A program made the position numbers and the translations under genes. The notes below the pieces were generated by a model. The model made no database searches. It worked only from the letters and a program-made list of their open reading frames with translations, and was not told where the DNA came from. Shown here piece by piece: positions 37,246-50,771 of a stretch of DNA of 64,000 bases (the stretch's first letter is position 1; each line of letters begins with the position of its first letter). Source of the DNA: Trochalopteron elliotii (lineage: Eukaryota; Chordata; Aves; Passeriformes; Leiothrichidae); NCBI GenBank assembly GCA_024734555.1, contig JANPWX010000076.1, positions 2,186,051-2,250,050 of the forward strand. Reading direction: 5' to 3'.

Positions 37246-40200
37246 ATCCTTCACAGGGAGGTTCTGTGCACTCAACCTTAATTATTATTCTTCAAGTGCA
37301 GTGCCTTTAGAAACCTCAGTGTAGTTCAGTACTCACAACATAGTGATACACTGAGCAACAAAACTATTAAAAGACCTTTTATTAGGTAGTTAAAAAACCC
37401 CCAAAAACTAGTCAACTTAGGGAGTAACTGTCCACAATTTATATTCTAAGTTTAAATTAATCTGTGAAGTTTCTTTCAGCTATGTGAAGGGAAGGGGGAC
37501 AAGAATGAGGAGAGGAAGGGAGCATTGTATATCTGGGTAATCTTGAAAGGAAAGACAATCCCATCACTTCTTCATGGATCCCTCCTTAAAGATTCAAAAC
37601 TTTCCAGGGAGTCCAGCACCTTGCATCCAGAAGTCCTTGCATTGATGTACAGGCAAAACTACTGAGAAAAGATGGTATTCCAACAGTCATGCCTACATCT
37701 GCAGTGCTGTGCCCAAAGCAGCCCAGGCTTCCATCACCAGTGCTGTGAATTCCTCTCAGAAATCAGCAGAAGAGACACAGCAAATGCAGGAACTGCATCA
37801 GAAACAAATGCATACCTGGCAAAAGAGCCATCCAGAAATGCCAAGATGCAGAGCACATCCTCTTCCCTATGATGTGCAGGCTATTAGCCTGTTGATCCTT
37901 AACAGTCATTTTCTGCCCTAAAGCTGTACAACAGCTGCAATGTGTTGCAAGTCTACAACATCAGTAAAGAGGTCACTGAGAGCACAGGGATTAGTCTTCT
38001 GCTCAGATGAAGGGCCTAAGTGGGACAAAACAGATTGAGTCTGTGTATTAAGAGCCTGAAACCTATGCCTGTGATAAAAATACACAGACAGAATACTGTG
38101 GACAAAGCTGCCAGTCTCCACTTTCTATTTTCCTCTTTTTACTAATCTCCTTATTATAAATTAAAGTCCCATGCAGCACTGACCATGACTGCACACTGGT
38201 TGGATCTATGAATCAGATCCAAAGAAGGGCATCTGCTGAACAAGGAGCAAATTTTCTACCATATTATGAGTGTATTTTAGTACTGCTTCCTAGAAATATT
38301 TACAGATCTTCATATTTTAAGATCGTTGCTGGCAATAAATAATTTAGTGTTTAATTCATTTCACAGGGAAGGCTAACAAGAAGAAGTAGTTACTTAATTC
38401 CACCCTGGGTCCACTATCTGACACTGTCACCTCTGTCCATGATCACCATTATCACCAAGGGACTCTTCTCTGCTGGGGCAGTGGTCTCCTAAATGAGTGG
38501 AGTGCATGCAACCTAAGGGGTTCTCAAAACTATTAACTAGGATACAGGAAGAAATACAAACTTTCTCACATTTTAAGGGTAAAAAAGATTACAAATAATT
38601 CAAGGGAAATATTTTGTAGCAGAGACCACAGAGCTGGGTCTGAATTACCTGACAAACACATATTGCTAAGAATTATACTTTAACAATTTAACTGAAGACT
38701 CAAATTTTCTACTGAAATAGATTATCTGGGATATTATTTATGACAGTTTTCACAATAACACATAGCACAACAAGAAGAGGTTGAGAAACATCAACAGGTT
38801 TCTATTATGTTCCTACCTGACATTTTCTTAGTCAGAAAATAAAGAGGAGTAAGAGGAATAATATAGTTTTCTCCTGCTAATAAAGTGGAATCAATCTGTT
38901 TTGACTCCTACCTCTAATTTTCCCATTGCATTCTTGTTTTTTATTACAAGTTTGGCTTAGCACTAAATTTTATTAAATTCCGTTGAATCCTTTTTAAAAT
39001 ATATTTTTCTGTCCTGAAGATGCTAAGACTTATCAACTGCAGTAGCCATCACTAAATAAATTCAAATGAGAACCAAGAAAGTCTTTTAACATCACAAAAT
39101 CTTGGAAAGAGAAGAAATGCATTCATTTTCTGGTAGGAAAATCAGACCAAACACCTGGTTAAGCTTGTCTACAATCTACAGGGTAGATAAATTCGTTCAA
39201 TGCCCCTGGTCCTCTTTAAAAATTAAAGTAAATGGTTAATCCTAGGATGTGATTATCCTCACCCGATCATGACCTAAACCTGCCTATTTCTCTCTATTTT
39301 CTATAAAAGGACTTGAGGGTCAATAGTTTAGCTGTAAATATGTGCACTTGCTAGCAATATCTGAAGGTAGATGAACAATTCTCATTTTTGTTGCTTATGC
39401 ATAAGAGATAGATGGCCTGCAGAAGGATTTTCTTTAGGCAAAACCAAATTAGTACAGTAGTTCTGAGTAGAAATGTTAAAGATGGGAACTGGACCGGATG
39501 TCAGAATATTTAGTAAGGGTTAGCTAGAATTTAGCTTAAACTCTGAATTTGCTGTTTGTATCTTTCAATTACAATGGTAAACATCCTCTGAAACCATTGG
39601 ACAAATTCTATGCTTGTTCTTTTTTTCCAACACTCAGAGAATGTAATAGAAGCACAGGTGATAAAAACTTTTACGAGCAGTGCAGCAAACCTTTTCCATA
39701 TTATCAAGAAGGGAGGTGTTCCCAGCAGGCAGAAAGTCAGTTAAGAAGCAATATCAAGGGTCTGATGAATACATGATCTGTTCTATCTCATGCTCACAGA
39801 ATTTAACCACCTTAGTGTAATGCATTCTTCTATCTCATGTTCATGGTGTGAAGAAAATCAAAGTGAAATAAATATGATTTCAGAAAATTCCTAGGGATTA
39901 TGTCTGGTACATTTAAAATCTGACTTGGGTGTTTCATAAAGCATCACACGCACCTACAACAGTACAGAAATACAGTAACCATTTCCTATGAAATAATTGA
40001 TTATCTGAGTTCAGTTGTTTCAAGACAATAAAATATGAAACAAAATAAATCTTACCCTTGCTGCTTTCATTCGTCTCAATGCACAAAAGCCTCCTGCCTC
40101 CTGTAACTGAACTCCTACATCACAAAGCAAAAAATCCTTACAAAATAAAATGCACAAGCCTTCCTCTATTGGGCCAGCCTGGTGCCTTTTTGATAATGCT

Positions 40201-40954
40201 CTCTGCTGTCAACTGGGAGGTCTGAAATCAGATCACTGACTTAATCTCTTACTTTGGAGACTGCTAGGGTCTTTGAATGGCAGAAAGACAGTACATTTAA
40301 TTGTAAAGACTTAAAAGAAAAGCACTAGAGGCAATGGGTCACATAAGCAATCACATAAGCAAGAAGAGGACATAAATTAATTTTCATTGACGGAAACTGA
40401 CAAGTGAAACAGTAGTAGAAGTAAAGACTTTAAAAAAAATTAGGAAAATAAAGCAGAAGATATTTGGCAAGCATGCATCTGCAAAGGTACAATGAAACAC
40501 AGAACAGAAACAGGGATGATCAAAGGGATGGCATTGCTTCCAAATGGAGAAACAGAACAGGCCTATTCAACATGCAGAGGAAAATGTGAGTAAGAAATGG
40601 CAGCTCCATGTCTTCAAACACAGCAGGTAAGAACACTCCATTACTCAATTATTGTCACTATCAGGTCACAGGCTTGCAAAGCAAAAGGAAATTCTTATTA
40701 ACTTTTTGCAGAATGTTTGGGGTAACTGCCAAAAGATATTATGTGGGTCAAAAGTATATTAAAAAATAATGAAAAATTGAGAACAATACAAGAACAAGGG
40801 AAACTAATCCACTAGACTAGCAAATATAATGGAACCACAGGTCACAAAGTCTTAGTCTCTTTGATTGGTGGAAGCTGAAGTAATGCACTTGGGGGAGAAT
40901 CTCAGTTGTCCTGTTTTATATATCTTTTTCAAAGGGTGACTGTTTTTTCTCTGA

Positions 40955-41035
40955 GACAGGATATTGAGCAAGATGCCCTCCTGGCTTGATCTGGCTTGTC
41001 ATTTTTGTGTGACTTGTTCTGCTCTGTGTATCACT
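40955..41035 (+). mobile_element. possible ancient CR1-type 3' tail
   Basis: GAGACAGGATATTGAGCAAG, GGCTTGATCTGGCTTGTCAT and then a T-rich end resemble the old reptile/bird CR1 3' end (GATACTGGGCTAGATGGA, GGTCTGACCCAGTATGG). The match is short and from memory. Confidence 0.38.
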
Positions 41036-42787
41036 ACTAAGATTGCATGACAGAAACTAAGAGAGATGCCGACCATTTAACATAAAGGAAATTAATGATT
41101 TTGTAGATATCTGAAGCTCATAGCAATTGTCATTACCCAGTGTCTAGAATTACCCATCACTTTTGACAGCTGTATTTCACTAAGCAGATCAATCCAATGT
41201 AAATATATGATTAGATTTATTTCAAGAAAAAAAATGTTGATAGTTTTAGCATTCCTTAAATACAAAGAAGTTGAAGAATTAGCTGCATGTCTGAAAAAAC
41301 AAGATCATAGTAAGTCAGTTTGATCTTAACATGCTTTGTGAAAAGGAGAGACACAAAAAGAAGAAAAAAATATTTTCATATTCCTATTTTGTAGCTCATG
41401 ATATTCCTCTTCCAATCTCACATTTTAGGAAGGAAGAATTTTTTTTTTTTTTGCTTAGACCTTCAGTAGTTGTATATATGCAAAGTTATAACTGCATTAA
41501 TTTATAGAAAATGAGAATTTAGTCAGCTACTGTATCTGTGTGAAAGGATGAAAATTACCTGTCTCAGGATACGAAGAATTTTATTCAGTTAATGGGCAAG
41601 AAACATTCTAAAATGTCCAGGTGAGATGTGCTGTGCAATTATTAAGTTCTGTAAATTTTTCTCAATTTTGTATAGACATGTAAAGTCCAGAGGTGTCAGC
41701 AAGTACAACAGACTGACATGGAAAAGAAAAAACGATAATTATTAATTAATATTCACCTCAAGCTTTTGTGAAAATAGAAATGACACCTCCACAGAAAAAT
41801 AGAAAATAGTGAAGATATTTTGTGTTGGAAAAATACCAAACAATCTAGTTATTGTTATCCAAATCCACAAATAGAATTAGCCTCTTACTGCCTGTTTTTG
41901 ATAGTTTTGAAAACAACACAGTGATTTTTCTTATTCTGTTTGATTAGTTTCGTCTCCAAAATTTACTACTTTTCTCGTAAGTGCATTGGATTTTGAAGCG
42001 GAAAGAATATTCCTAATTGATACTTGTACCTAATCAAATGTATTTTACCACCTGCATTCAAAATGATGCATAAGTGCTTCTCTTTTCCTGAATTTGACAT
42101 AGAGGAAATTGGGAAGCTATTATCTAATATTTTTTCAAGCTCAAATATTTGACAGGAAATATGATCTTCCTGCAAAAACACCAGAGTTTTATCTATTTTT
42201 AAAAAGCACCCCATCTAGGAGGGAAATGAATGTCCTTTATATCTTAATTTATGTATTTCTATCTTTCCCAAGTACAGGAAAAAAATCTAAGACAAACTCT
42301 TTATATTAAACCATAATTTAAACTGGAGTTATCATACTGCACTGCTGTATTTGGTGCTGAAATGCTCATTTCTTTGAAGCTTGCTGTGACACATATTATA
42401 GCAACACTTAATGAAGCAAGACTTGTAAAAATCTTTTGAAGTTCCCTCATTAATAGATTTGTTCTGTAAAATATCATAAAAGATCTACTTGAACATGAGC
42501 TTTCACAGTTTTGATTCACATCTAATGAACTGGTAAAAGAAGAAAATGAAATAAAGTATTGTTTTTCAGTGGGAAAAGAGGCAGCTGTCATAGTATGTTT
42601 GAAAACTCATACTTTTCATAACAAGTTGATGTACTAGGGATCATCATTGTAATGAGCACTGTTAGGTTCCATGAATGAGTGGGTCAAATGACTTAATTTT
42701 CTATTGGTTTGCAGTGACTCTCAGCTAAATGTGTACATATTTTATTTGTATGTTATAATTCTTATGTCTATCAAAATTCCAAGGCCT

Positions 42788-42817
42788 ATTTTGTTTTGTT
42801 TTGTTTTGCTTTGTTTT
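42788..42817 (+). repeat. (TTTTG)n microsatellite
   Basis: About six pentanucleotide units, with one GCTTT interruption. Confidence 0.95.
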
Positions 42818-44429
42818 ATGAGATATCAATGTGTTTTCAGTCACTTTAATTTTATCTCTGCCATCTAAGTTTAATTTTATTCTCTGCAATGGTGCTTGAA
42901 CACATAAACAAATATTCCCCAAAGGATCTTAGAAATACTTGAAGAGTAATTGCCTATAAAAGTTTAATTTGGAAAAATATTCCAATTTTTTTCAGTGTGT
43001 GTCATATTTAGTCAGTTGAAGAGGAATCTTCCATCTGGATAATATTGCAGACTAATTTGTCATATGGTTGGCACCAGATATTAGATGATCAATATTAAAA
43101 GTGAAATGCAAACTGTAGTTTTAAGAACACTAAATTAAATGTGCTCATGTAAATAACACAGTTTATGTATTGCTACATTATGCATGCAACAGAATTTTAT
43201 TACTTTCCTGGGAGATTTTGATGAGATTTTGATAAGACTTTCCTATTATTATTTAGCTATATAGGTACATAATTTACAGAATTGTGTAAATCTAATCTGA
43301 GTTCTAATCTGAACTTGTTTTCACAGCTTCAGAGTGCGAACAAAATAGCAATATGAAAGCAATTTCTTCTCTTTCTTAATTGTCATCTTGATATGGCTTC
43401 CTTTGGGAATCATGCAGCTAAGTCAAAGGCTTGGTGGCAAAAACCCAACAAATAACAGGCAAAGAAGAATATTTAAGGGTTAAAATTATTAACAAATTAA
43501 GTTAATATCAGAACATAAATTTGAAAACCAGTAATTTCACTCTGTTTGCCCTTTCCTTTGAGGATTCAAAAAACAGTAGTTTTCTGCCCCCAGTTTTGCT
43601 AATGTAATTTATTTATTTTTAGCCTAAAATACAAAAACTATAAAATGGAGAAGTATCTATATATACACCTTACCTATTTCTTTCCTTTATTTCCTAACAT
43701 TTACCACTGTTACATTAGTTAGGAATTATAAAGCTAGAACTATCACTTACATATAATGATCACTTTGAACATTTACACTAGAATGTATGCAATGTCAGTC
43801 TTAGAAAAGTATTTTCCAATTGATTTTTAATATATTCACTGTATTAATATTTAACAATAACAAAACAATAATAACAAATCTGAATTGTAGTAACTTTGAT
43901 TGTTTTCTTGGCAATTACAAGACAGCAACATTTAGGGGAAGCATGTTAACTTGTAAATATTTATGTTTGCTTAATCCCAACAGCAATAATTTCAAAGTAT
44001 TTTAATTGGACTCAGTGTTGTGGGCACATAAACCAGTTCAGTCACATGAAATTTCTAAAGAATATTACAATCAAGTAAGCAAACTTACCTGGATTAAAAT
44101 AATGAAGTGGTCAATTGAAAATACACAAACTTGCATAATTCCTAATTTTTAGCAGCCTTATTCAGCCAAGTCGTAATACCCTCTGACATCTTAGGTTTTA
44201 TCTTGGCTATAGTCTTTAACTGTAGTATCCCCATTCTCCCACTTCCAAAACAGAACTGGTAGAAGCTCCAGATGAGATGGATGTTCAGTATCAAAGCTTT
44301 CAGTTCATCTGCTTGCTCTTCTTCCATTGATTTGATGTGGCAGTGTTAGCAAACCTTTACTGTGGGTGTAGATGAAACAAAGAGCACCTCTCCAGTACAT
44401 CTTTGTGTTGCCTTGTTTGTCCAAACTCT

Positions 44430-44565
44430 GCATGGATTTTTGGACAGGGCTTTGAGCAACCTGTTCTACTTAAAGATGTCCCTGCTTTTTTTTTCAAGGG
44501 GGAGTTCAACAAGATGACTTTTAAAGGACTCTTCAACCCAAACCACTTGATGATTTTATTGAAGC
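44430..44565 (+). mobile_element. CR1 LINE 3' end, plus strand
   Basis: GGACAGGGCTTTGAGCAACC, TGTTCTACTTAAAGATGTCC, GGGGGAGTTCAACAAGATGA and CTCTTCAACCCAAACCACTT, then GATGATTTTAT, match the last 130 bases of a plus-strand CR1. A T-run replaces part of the CCCTGCC block. The neighbouring minus-strand open frames (44142-44786) are not recognised. Confidence 0.82.
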
Positions 44566-47500
44566 AGAAGTGACTGAGCAGTGGACAAGACACTAACTGC
44601 CCTGCCATTGCTGCTTCCTCTTGGGTCAGTGTAATCCTTTCTGAGAAGGAAGGCAGAAAGAGGGGGAAGACTGCTTTCCTGAGGAGCAACATAGCAAGCT
44701 CTATTTGGAGACAAAAGTAGCCTACAGCATGGCTGTAAACACAGCATTCCTAAACCCATTTTTTCCCTTTCCATTCTGTTGACCAAAAATGCCTGCCTAA
44801 ATTGAGTCCCACAGGTAATAAAAGGCCTGTGAAGAAAGCCACTGGTTTTGAACAGATCTTTTTCAGATCTGACTGTTGTCTATACAGGAAGTTATTTAGT
44901 GGTTTATGTATGTTCCATGCAGGATAATTTTAGACAAAGATTTTTTTGTAAATTGGGGTTCTGTCTGAAAGAGCAGGAAAACACCCCTTCAACTCTACCT
45001 TTACTTGGGAACGTGAAAGTGGTTGCTCCAGACTAAAACATCTTGTTTCAAAGCCACTCCTGGTACTCTTTTCCCACTTAGTGCAGAGTATTCCATGCCT
45101 ATTGATTTCACCACATGCCAAAATCTTCCTTTTGTTTAACAGAATTAGATTTTAGCAGTATTATTACCCTCTTTGCATTGGTGTAAGTAGATCTACTCCA
45201 GCAGGTTGTTGAAATTAAATGAATAGCAAGGTGGTCAATGAAAGGACAGAGATCATATTATTCTACAGAACAGTATGTGCACACAAAATATTTCCTTTTC
45301 TCCGTAGCTTACTGCAATAACTTACTGATTAAAAATACATTAGTTTCAAGATAAGCAAAACTTCTGCTTGATAGCAATTCAAGTCCAGGTGTTCAAACTA
45401 CAAGACCAGAATATAGTTTGGAAAATGCACTAATTGAAATGACACAAATGATGAAAAACAAATGTCAAGTAATTTTCCAGTATTTGCCAATAGTTGAGAA
45501 ACAGTTTCTTGTGTACATGGATATTCCTACAAAGGATCCCAAGAGGTAAATAGTCATCTCTTCCAGGCAACAATACAAATACAGAAACATTTGTCATGGT
45601 CCAAAGTAACCCTTGTTCCTCAACACCACGTAAATACAATTTCTTAAGAAAGGAAAGAAACAGTAGTAGATCTCAAGTATACCTAGCTTCATTATGAAAA
45701 ACACCCAGGTACTATTAAAAAATTGCTTGATTTTTTTCTGTTGTTTTAGTAATTGTTGAGCTAAGGAATTCATCTTGTGCTATCTTATTTTAAATTAAAT
45801 ATCTATTTTTAAATAATGTGTCAGGTTCTCTCATAGATCTTCAAACTGTCTATTTCTTTCATCGATGTCCATGATTTTCTTATGTACTAGGATGACTTTC
45901 ACTTTATTTTCAGGGAGAAAAAGTGATAATTCTAGCAATTTTCCATTATGAGACCTGTTTAACTGTTGAGTAGCAAATACAAAAAAACCCAGCGCTGCAA
46001 AGCTGATACTGAACTCTTTGTGGAACAGATTGTGAACTTAAAATGTAAGATTTCAACGTCATATAAAATCAGGACAGTCTTCCCTGCAACTTGATAATGA
46101 AAAGTGGGAGATAAATAATCATTCTTTGATAAAATTTAGGAAATTCTACATGTTTTTGAAGTGACGCCAAAGTAAACAAAGTATACATTTGAAAAATGGA
46201 TAATCCCTTCTGCTGCGTTGCCAAAATACCCTTTCTCACATTAGTACAAATGCCTGTGGATGGTCTGAGAAAAAAGTCTATCATAACGTGCACATTTTGC
46301 TGCTGGTAAATATCACAGCTGAACTCACAGGACAGAAGCATGTTCTAGATAAGAGACGCTTAAATACTGATTTACACCATGTAAAGGAATGGTGCTCCCA
46401 GCTAGAAGAACAACTGGCTACCAAAAGAAAAGGAGAAATGACAATTACATTTAAAACATGACTTTTAAAAAGTCCTCAGGCAGACTTATGCTTTAATCCC
46501 TCACACCTGTCATAAAAAGTGACCTCCACTGGGCTGTCCACCTGTTTCCCCAATAACTCAACACAGAACAGGAAGAATTTGGAGTCTGTGCTGTCCACTA
46601 GGTCAGAGTTCCAAACTCCTTACATAGGATCCAGAAATCTGCAGATGCCCTGGTCTCCAGGTCTGAGGAATGAAACCCTGCACTTCTGGACACCCATCAG
46701 ATCATACAGGAGTTTACAGATTATGATCTACTTGTTCCAGAGACTAATGAATTTCTGCAAGACTGAGGAACCACCTGTCTCAAGTTTGGAAAAGCCTTGG
46801 TGAGTTTTTGATGGCAATAATGTCAAAGTACTAGGTCCCAGTAACCATCTAATTATGGTTTTATTGTTCCAAATTGAAATTAGAAGAAAAAACCCAAAGT
46901 CCTAATTTTTTCCCACAGTTGAAGGACATATTTCTCCAGTAAAGCTTAAAAACTATCCATGGAACACATTGTGAAAGCACTAACTTTATTACTTGTAAAT
47001 TTTTATTTTACTCTGCTTTATTTATTACTTTGTCATACTGCATATATATGCTGCTTCCAACAACCAGGAGCAGATAAAATAGTCTACATTTTTTTTTCAT
47101 TCTTGTCTTAAAAAGAAAATTTTCAGGCCAAAAGTTTAGATTGGAAATACAGTCATAAATCCATATGGTACATTCCAGTGTTAAAGGGAGAATGGAAGCA
47201 ACCATAAAAATTTATATGAAGTATATTAATTTACTTTCCATATTTAGACAGACATGTTTGAGAAGTTCATAGCTATAATTTATTTCTTTAGTATATCTTT
47301 CTGCATAGCAGCTTCTCAAGGATATCCAGTGAACTTTTTTCAATCTAATGCATTTGTTTCATGGGACATTTTAAAATTCAAGCTTAAAATCTGGTATTAT
47401 ATAGCATAAGAAAAATGACATTATGATCAGAGCCAGGAATTTTGAGTCTGAAGTAATTTTGTAGATGTGATCCAGAGAAAGAAAAGTATTGAGCATATGG

Positions 47501-48235
47501 GGGGAAAATCCCAGAAGAGAAGTATTTTTTTACTTGTGTGTATAAAAGGCACATGGAATCATCTCTCAAGTCTGAGTAGGAAAAAAGAAGAAACAAAAAA
47601 TAAAACAAAAACAAAAAAGAAATTTATTTCACTTGAGTGAACTGTTTAGACCAGAACCAAATGGATATGTTAAAAGTGTAAATCATGTTGTAAAAACTTA
47701 CTCTTCACTTCATTTGACTCTATGGAACTGCAGTTCAAAATGGAGCTGTATCAGGTTGTTGCATCAAGAATCCACATCACTTCAAGGACCCAATTAATTA
47801 ATTTCTGATTACAGGTGAGTAAAGCAATTGAAGCTGTTGAAAATTAAAGAGTCTACTTGTTTTAAGACTTCATGGTCTGCTGTTCCTCCATGTGTGTCTG
47901 CAGGATTAAATGTTTCTTTTCCTTTCCTGGTTTGGATCAATACTTTGTACTATAAAACACTGTAGCACACCAGAACCTAGAATCTCAGGACAAGTAATTG
48001 TGCTTGACATTAGCATGCCTATCAATTCCTGCATCTTTCTTGACAAGCCACAAATAATAATTTTATGCCATTTATTACATTCAAATTAGAAGTTTAATAT
48101 TTGTATATCAGATGTTCTCCCAAAAAACTCTGAAAGATCATTTCGAAATGAAGCCTCTGGCTTTGTTGCAACACTTAGGCTGCCCCTTTCTAATAAATCA
48201 TAAACAACTCAGAAGACAAATTCCTTTGCAATGTT
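44566..48235. other. AT-rich sequence, probable EYS intron
   Basis: No gene, RNA or mobile element is recognised. A plus-strand open frame of 94 codons at 46519-46803 has no known domain and no conserved splice context that I can see. Confidence 0.5.
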
Positions 48236-49492
48236 CACACAATCACACAATCACTAGGTTGGAAGAGACCTTCAAGATTATTGAGTCCAACCCATGCCCT
48301 AATCCCTCAACTAAACCATGGCACAGAGTTCCACATCCAGTCTTTTTTTGAACACATCCAGAGATGGTGACTCCACCACCTCCCCAGGCAGATCATTCCA
48401 GTACTTTATCACTCTTTCCGTAAAAAATCTTTTCTTAATATCCAACCTCTATTTCCCTTAGCACAGCTTGAGACCGTGTCCTCTTGTTCTGTCAGGTGTT
48501 GCCTAGAGAAAGAGACCAACCCCACCTGACCACAGCCAAATCTCAGGAAGCTGTAGAGAGTGATAAGGTCACCTCTGAGTCTCCTTTTCTCCAGGCTAAA
48601 CATCCCCACCTCCCTCAGTCGTTCCTCACGGGGTTTGTGTTCCAAGCCCCTCACCAGCCTCGTTGCCTCCTCTGGACACGCTCAAGGGTGTCAACATCCT
48701 TCCTGAACTGAGGGCCCAGAACTGGGCACAGCACTCAAGGCCTCACCGGTGCCCAGTACTGGGGAAGAATGACCTCCCTGCTCCTGCTGGCCACACCATT
48801 CCTGATCCAGGCCAGGATGCCCTTGGCCTTCTTGGCCACCAGGGCACACTGCTGGGTTGTGTTCAGCTGCTGTCACCAGAACCTCCAGGTCCCTTTCCTC
48901 CTGGGCACTGCTCAGGCACACCATCCCCAGCCTACAACATTGCTGGGGGTTATTGTGGCCAAAATTCATGACTCGACACTTGGACTTATTAAACTTCATC
49001 TTATTGGACTCTGCTCATCCATCCAACCATTCCAGGTCTCTCTGCAGAGCCCTCCCACCTTCCAACAGATTGACACACACTCCCATCTTAGTGTTGTCTG
49101 CAAATTTACTGATGAATGATTCAATACCCTCATCCATGTGGTCAATAAAAATATAAAACAAAACTGGCCCCAATACAGACCTCCAAGGGACACCACTGCT
49201 GACTGGCTGCCAGCTGGATACAGCACCATTCACCACCACTCTCTGGGCCTGGCCAGCCATCCAGCCAGTTCTTAACCCAGCAAAGAGTGCTCCTGTCCAA
49301 GCCGTGGGCTGCCAGCTTTTCCAGGAGTGTGCTGTGGGGGACAGTGTCAAAAGCCTTGCTGAAAACTAAACAGACAACAACCACAGCCTGGATCTGATAC
49401 CCTGGCCATTCTGTAAGTGCTGCATGATGACACTCAATATAAACTCTTCCATTACCTTACTGGGTACTGAGGTCAGGCTAACTGGCCTGTAA
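48236..49492 (-). mobile_element. CR1 LINE with broken reverse transcriptase, minus strand
   Basis: This is the longest uninterrupted CR1 here, about 1.26 kb, reading from 49492 down to the 3' end at 48236 (reverse of GGTTGGAAGAGACCTTCAAG). The minus strand encodes [20 protein letters not shown] near 49340, then, after a frame change near 49255, QAQRVVVNG and [13 protein letters not shown], where active copies have SGVPQG. The catalytic box reads FADNTK at about 49087-49104, with the second aspartate replaced by Asn. Further frames give MKFNKSKCRVMNFGHNNP near 48999 and [15 protein letters not shown] near 48590. The 5' end is truncated within the palm domain. Several frameshifts make it inactive, but it is less decayed than the copy at 3370. 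Confidence 0.93.
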
Positions 49493-50639
49493 TTAGAATG
49501 TTAGGTATTTATTTCTTTAAAGTCAAAATAAATCGACCTGTATATTCCATTGGAATATTACTTCATTGTTACATATGAAGCTGGGAAATCAGTAAGGTTT
49601 CATAAAGTTTCTGAGATTGAAGAGGTGAACCTGCTTTTTGGACAACTACTAACTTTTCATTATATTTTGTGAAACTATTTAGGCTTCAGCTTGATGCATT
49701 AGATTAAGGAAACAAATGAAAGTAAAGTTTTCCTTTTCAAAGTAAATACTTCTGATTGTCTTCTCTTTCTTCCATCCATGGTTATTCCAGAACATATATT
49801 CTCACCCATTCCAAGACTGAGAGATTAATACTTCACCTCAGATTTGACATCAATTTTAGATTTAGCTTTTACAGTCTTTCCTTCAGCTGCCTACTAAGCC
49901 AGACAGAAATACATGAGGCAAGATGATCATCAGGATTATGTGATACAAGAAATCCCAAAGTATTGGAGCTAGAAAGTCTGCTGCCCTCACTAATGGAAAG
50001 CTAAAAACTCTTCCAGGTTCTCAGCTGCTGTATTTCTGTTTCTGACCTTGGAGCTGCTGAAAAAACACATTATATGCAAGAGGGTTGGTCAGCATTTTTT
50101 TTTTACTCAAAAGCACTGATGTCTACACTGCAGCAGGAGTTTATTAGCAGAAAAGGTTTGAAACTCAAATAATTCTAACTATGTAATATAGTATAACTGG
50201 AAAATAGCAAAATAAACCTACAGTCTGATGTACTGATAGCAAAATAACCACTCTTTTACAGATGGCTATCTTCCACTTTATTCTATTTATCACTGGCCTA
50301 CAGCTGATACCTATTACATAAAAGTTTATCTACTATTTTACACTAACTTATTTCTATTACCTAAGATATTAGAGTATACTATCAAAATATAAAAAGATTA
50401 ATTTTACTTTTGTATAGCTAAAATTAACTGATAGCCTAGAATAAAATTTACTGTTCAATGGGCCAGTCTTTTGCTGCATTAATTAGAATGTCAAGAGCTA
50501 CTTCATGAAGTTCAGTACTTTTCCTGTTGTTGCTACTTATAAAGTTATTTTTTCAGTTTTAAACCTCAGATGTTGCACAGTAAATTTCAATGGCATGCCT
50601 GCACTGGTTTTAGCTGTGACAGAAGCATAGCTGTGTGGT
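49493..50639. other. AT-rich sequence, no gene seen
   Basis: There is a T-run at 50095-50104. No gene or mobile element is recognised. Confidence 0.5.
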
Positions 50640-50771
50640 GACATATTTTGGTCTTGTGATGAAAACAGTGTTCCTCACTTCTACCTTCCAGTTCTCTTCC
50701 CCATCTCACTGGGAGGGAGGCAGGGAACAGCAGTATTGGATTGAGCTGCCTCCTGGGCTCCTTAAACCACA
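50640..50771 (-). mobile_element. probable LTR fragment, minus strand
   Basis: From 50771 downwards the minus strand begins TGTGGTTTAA and continues through CCTCCCTCCCAGTGAGATGG and GGAAGAGAACTGGAAGGTAG plus AAGTGAG. This is the pattern of a common avian retroviral LTR, remembered as TGTGGTTTAACCCC, CTCCCAGTGGGATGGGG and GGAAGGGTAAAAGTGAG. Only about 130 bp can be followed, and there is no polyadenylation signal or second end. Confidence 0.5.

Larger units (their letters stand above)
37246..44429. other. AT-rich sequence, probable EYS intron
   Basis: A possible ancient CR1 tail lies at 40955-41035, and a (TTTTG)n microsatellite at 42788-42817. Between 37560 and 37930 the sequence is a little GC-richer, with two overlapping open frames of 66-70 codons without known domains. 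No gene is recognised. Confidence 0.5.

Noticed and set aside
37672..37921. Overlapping Gln/Ser-rich open frames in a GC-richer patch
   Set aside because: No domain or splice context is recognised, and two frames are open at once, which argues for composition and not coding.
44142..44786. Two or three minus-strand open frames in a GC-richer patch
   Set aside because: Part is the antisense of a CR1 tail. The rest has no recognisable domain.
48663..49156. Overlapping plus-strand open frames of about 100 codons
   Set aside because: They are antisense to the CR1 reverse transcriptase and are shadows of it.
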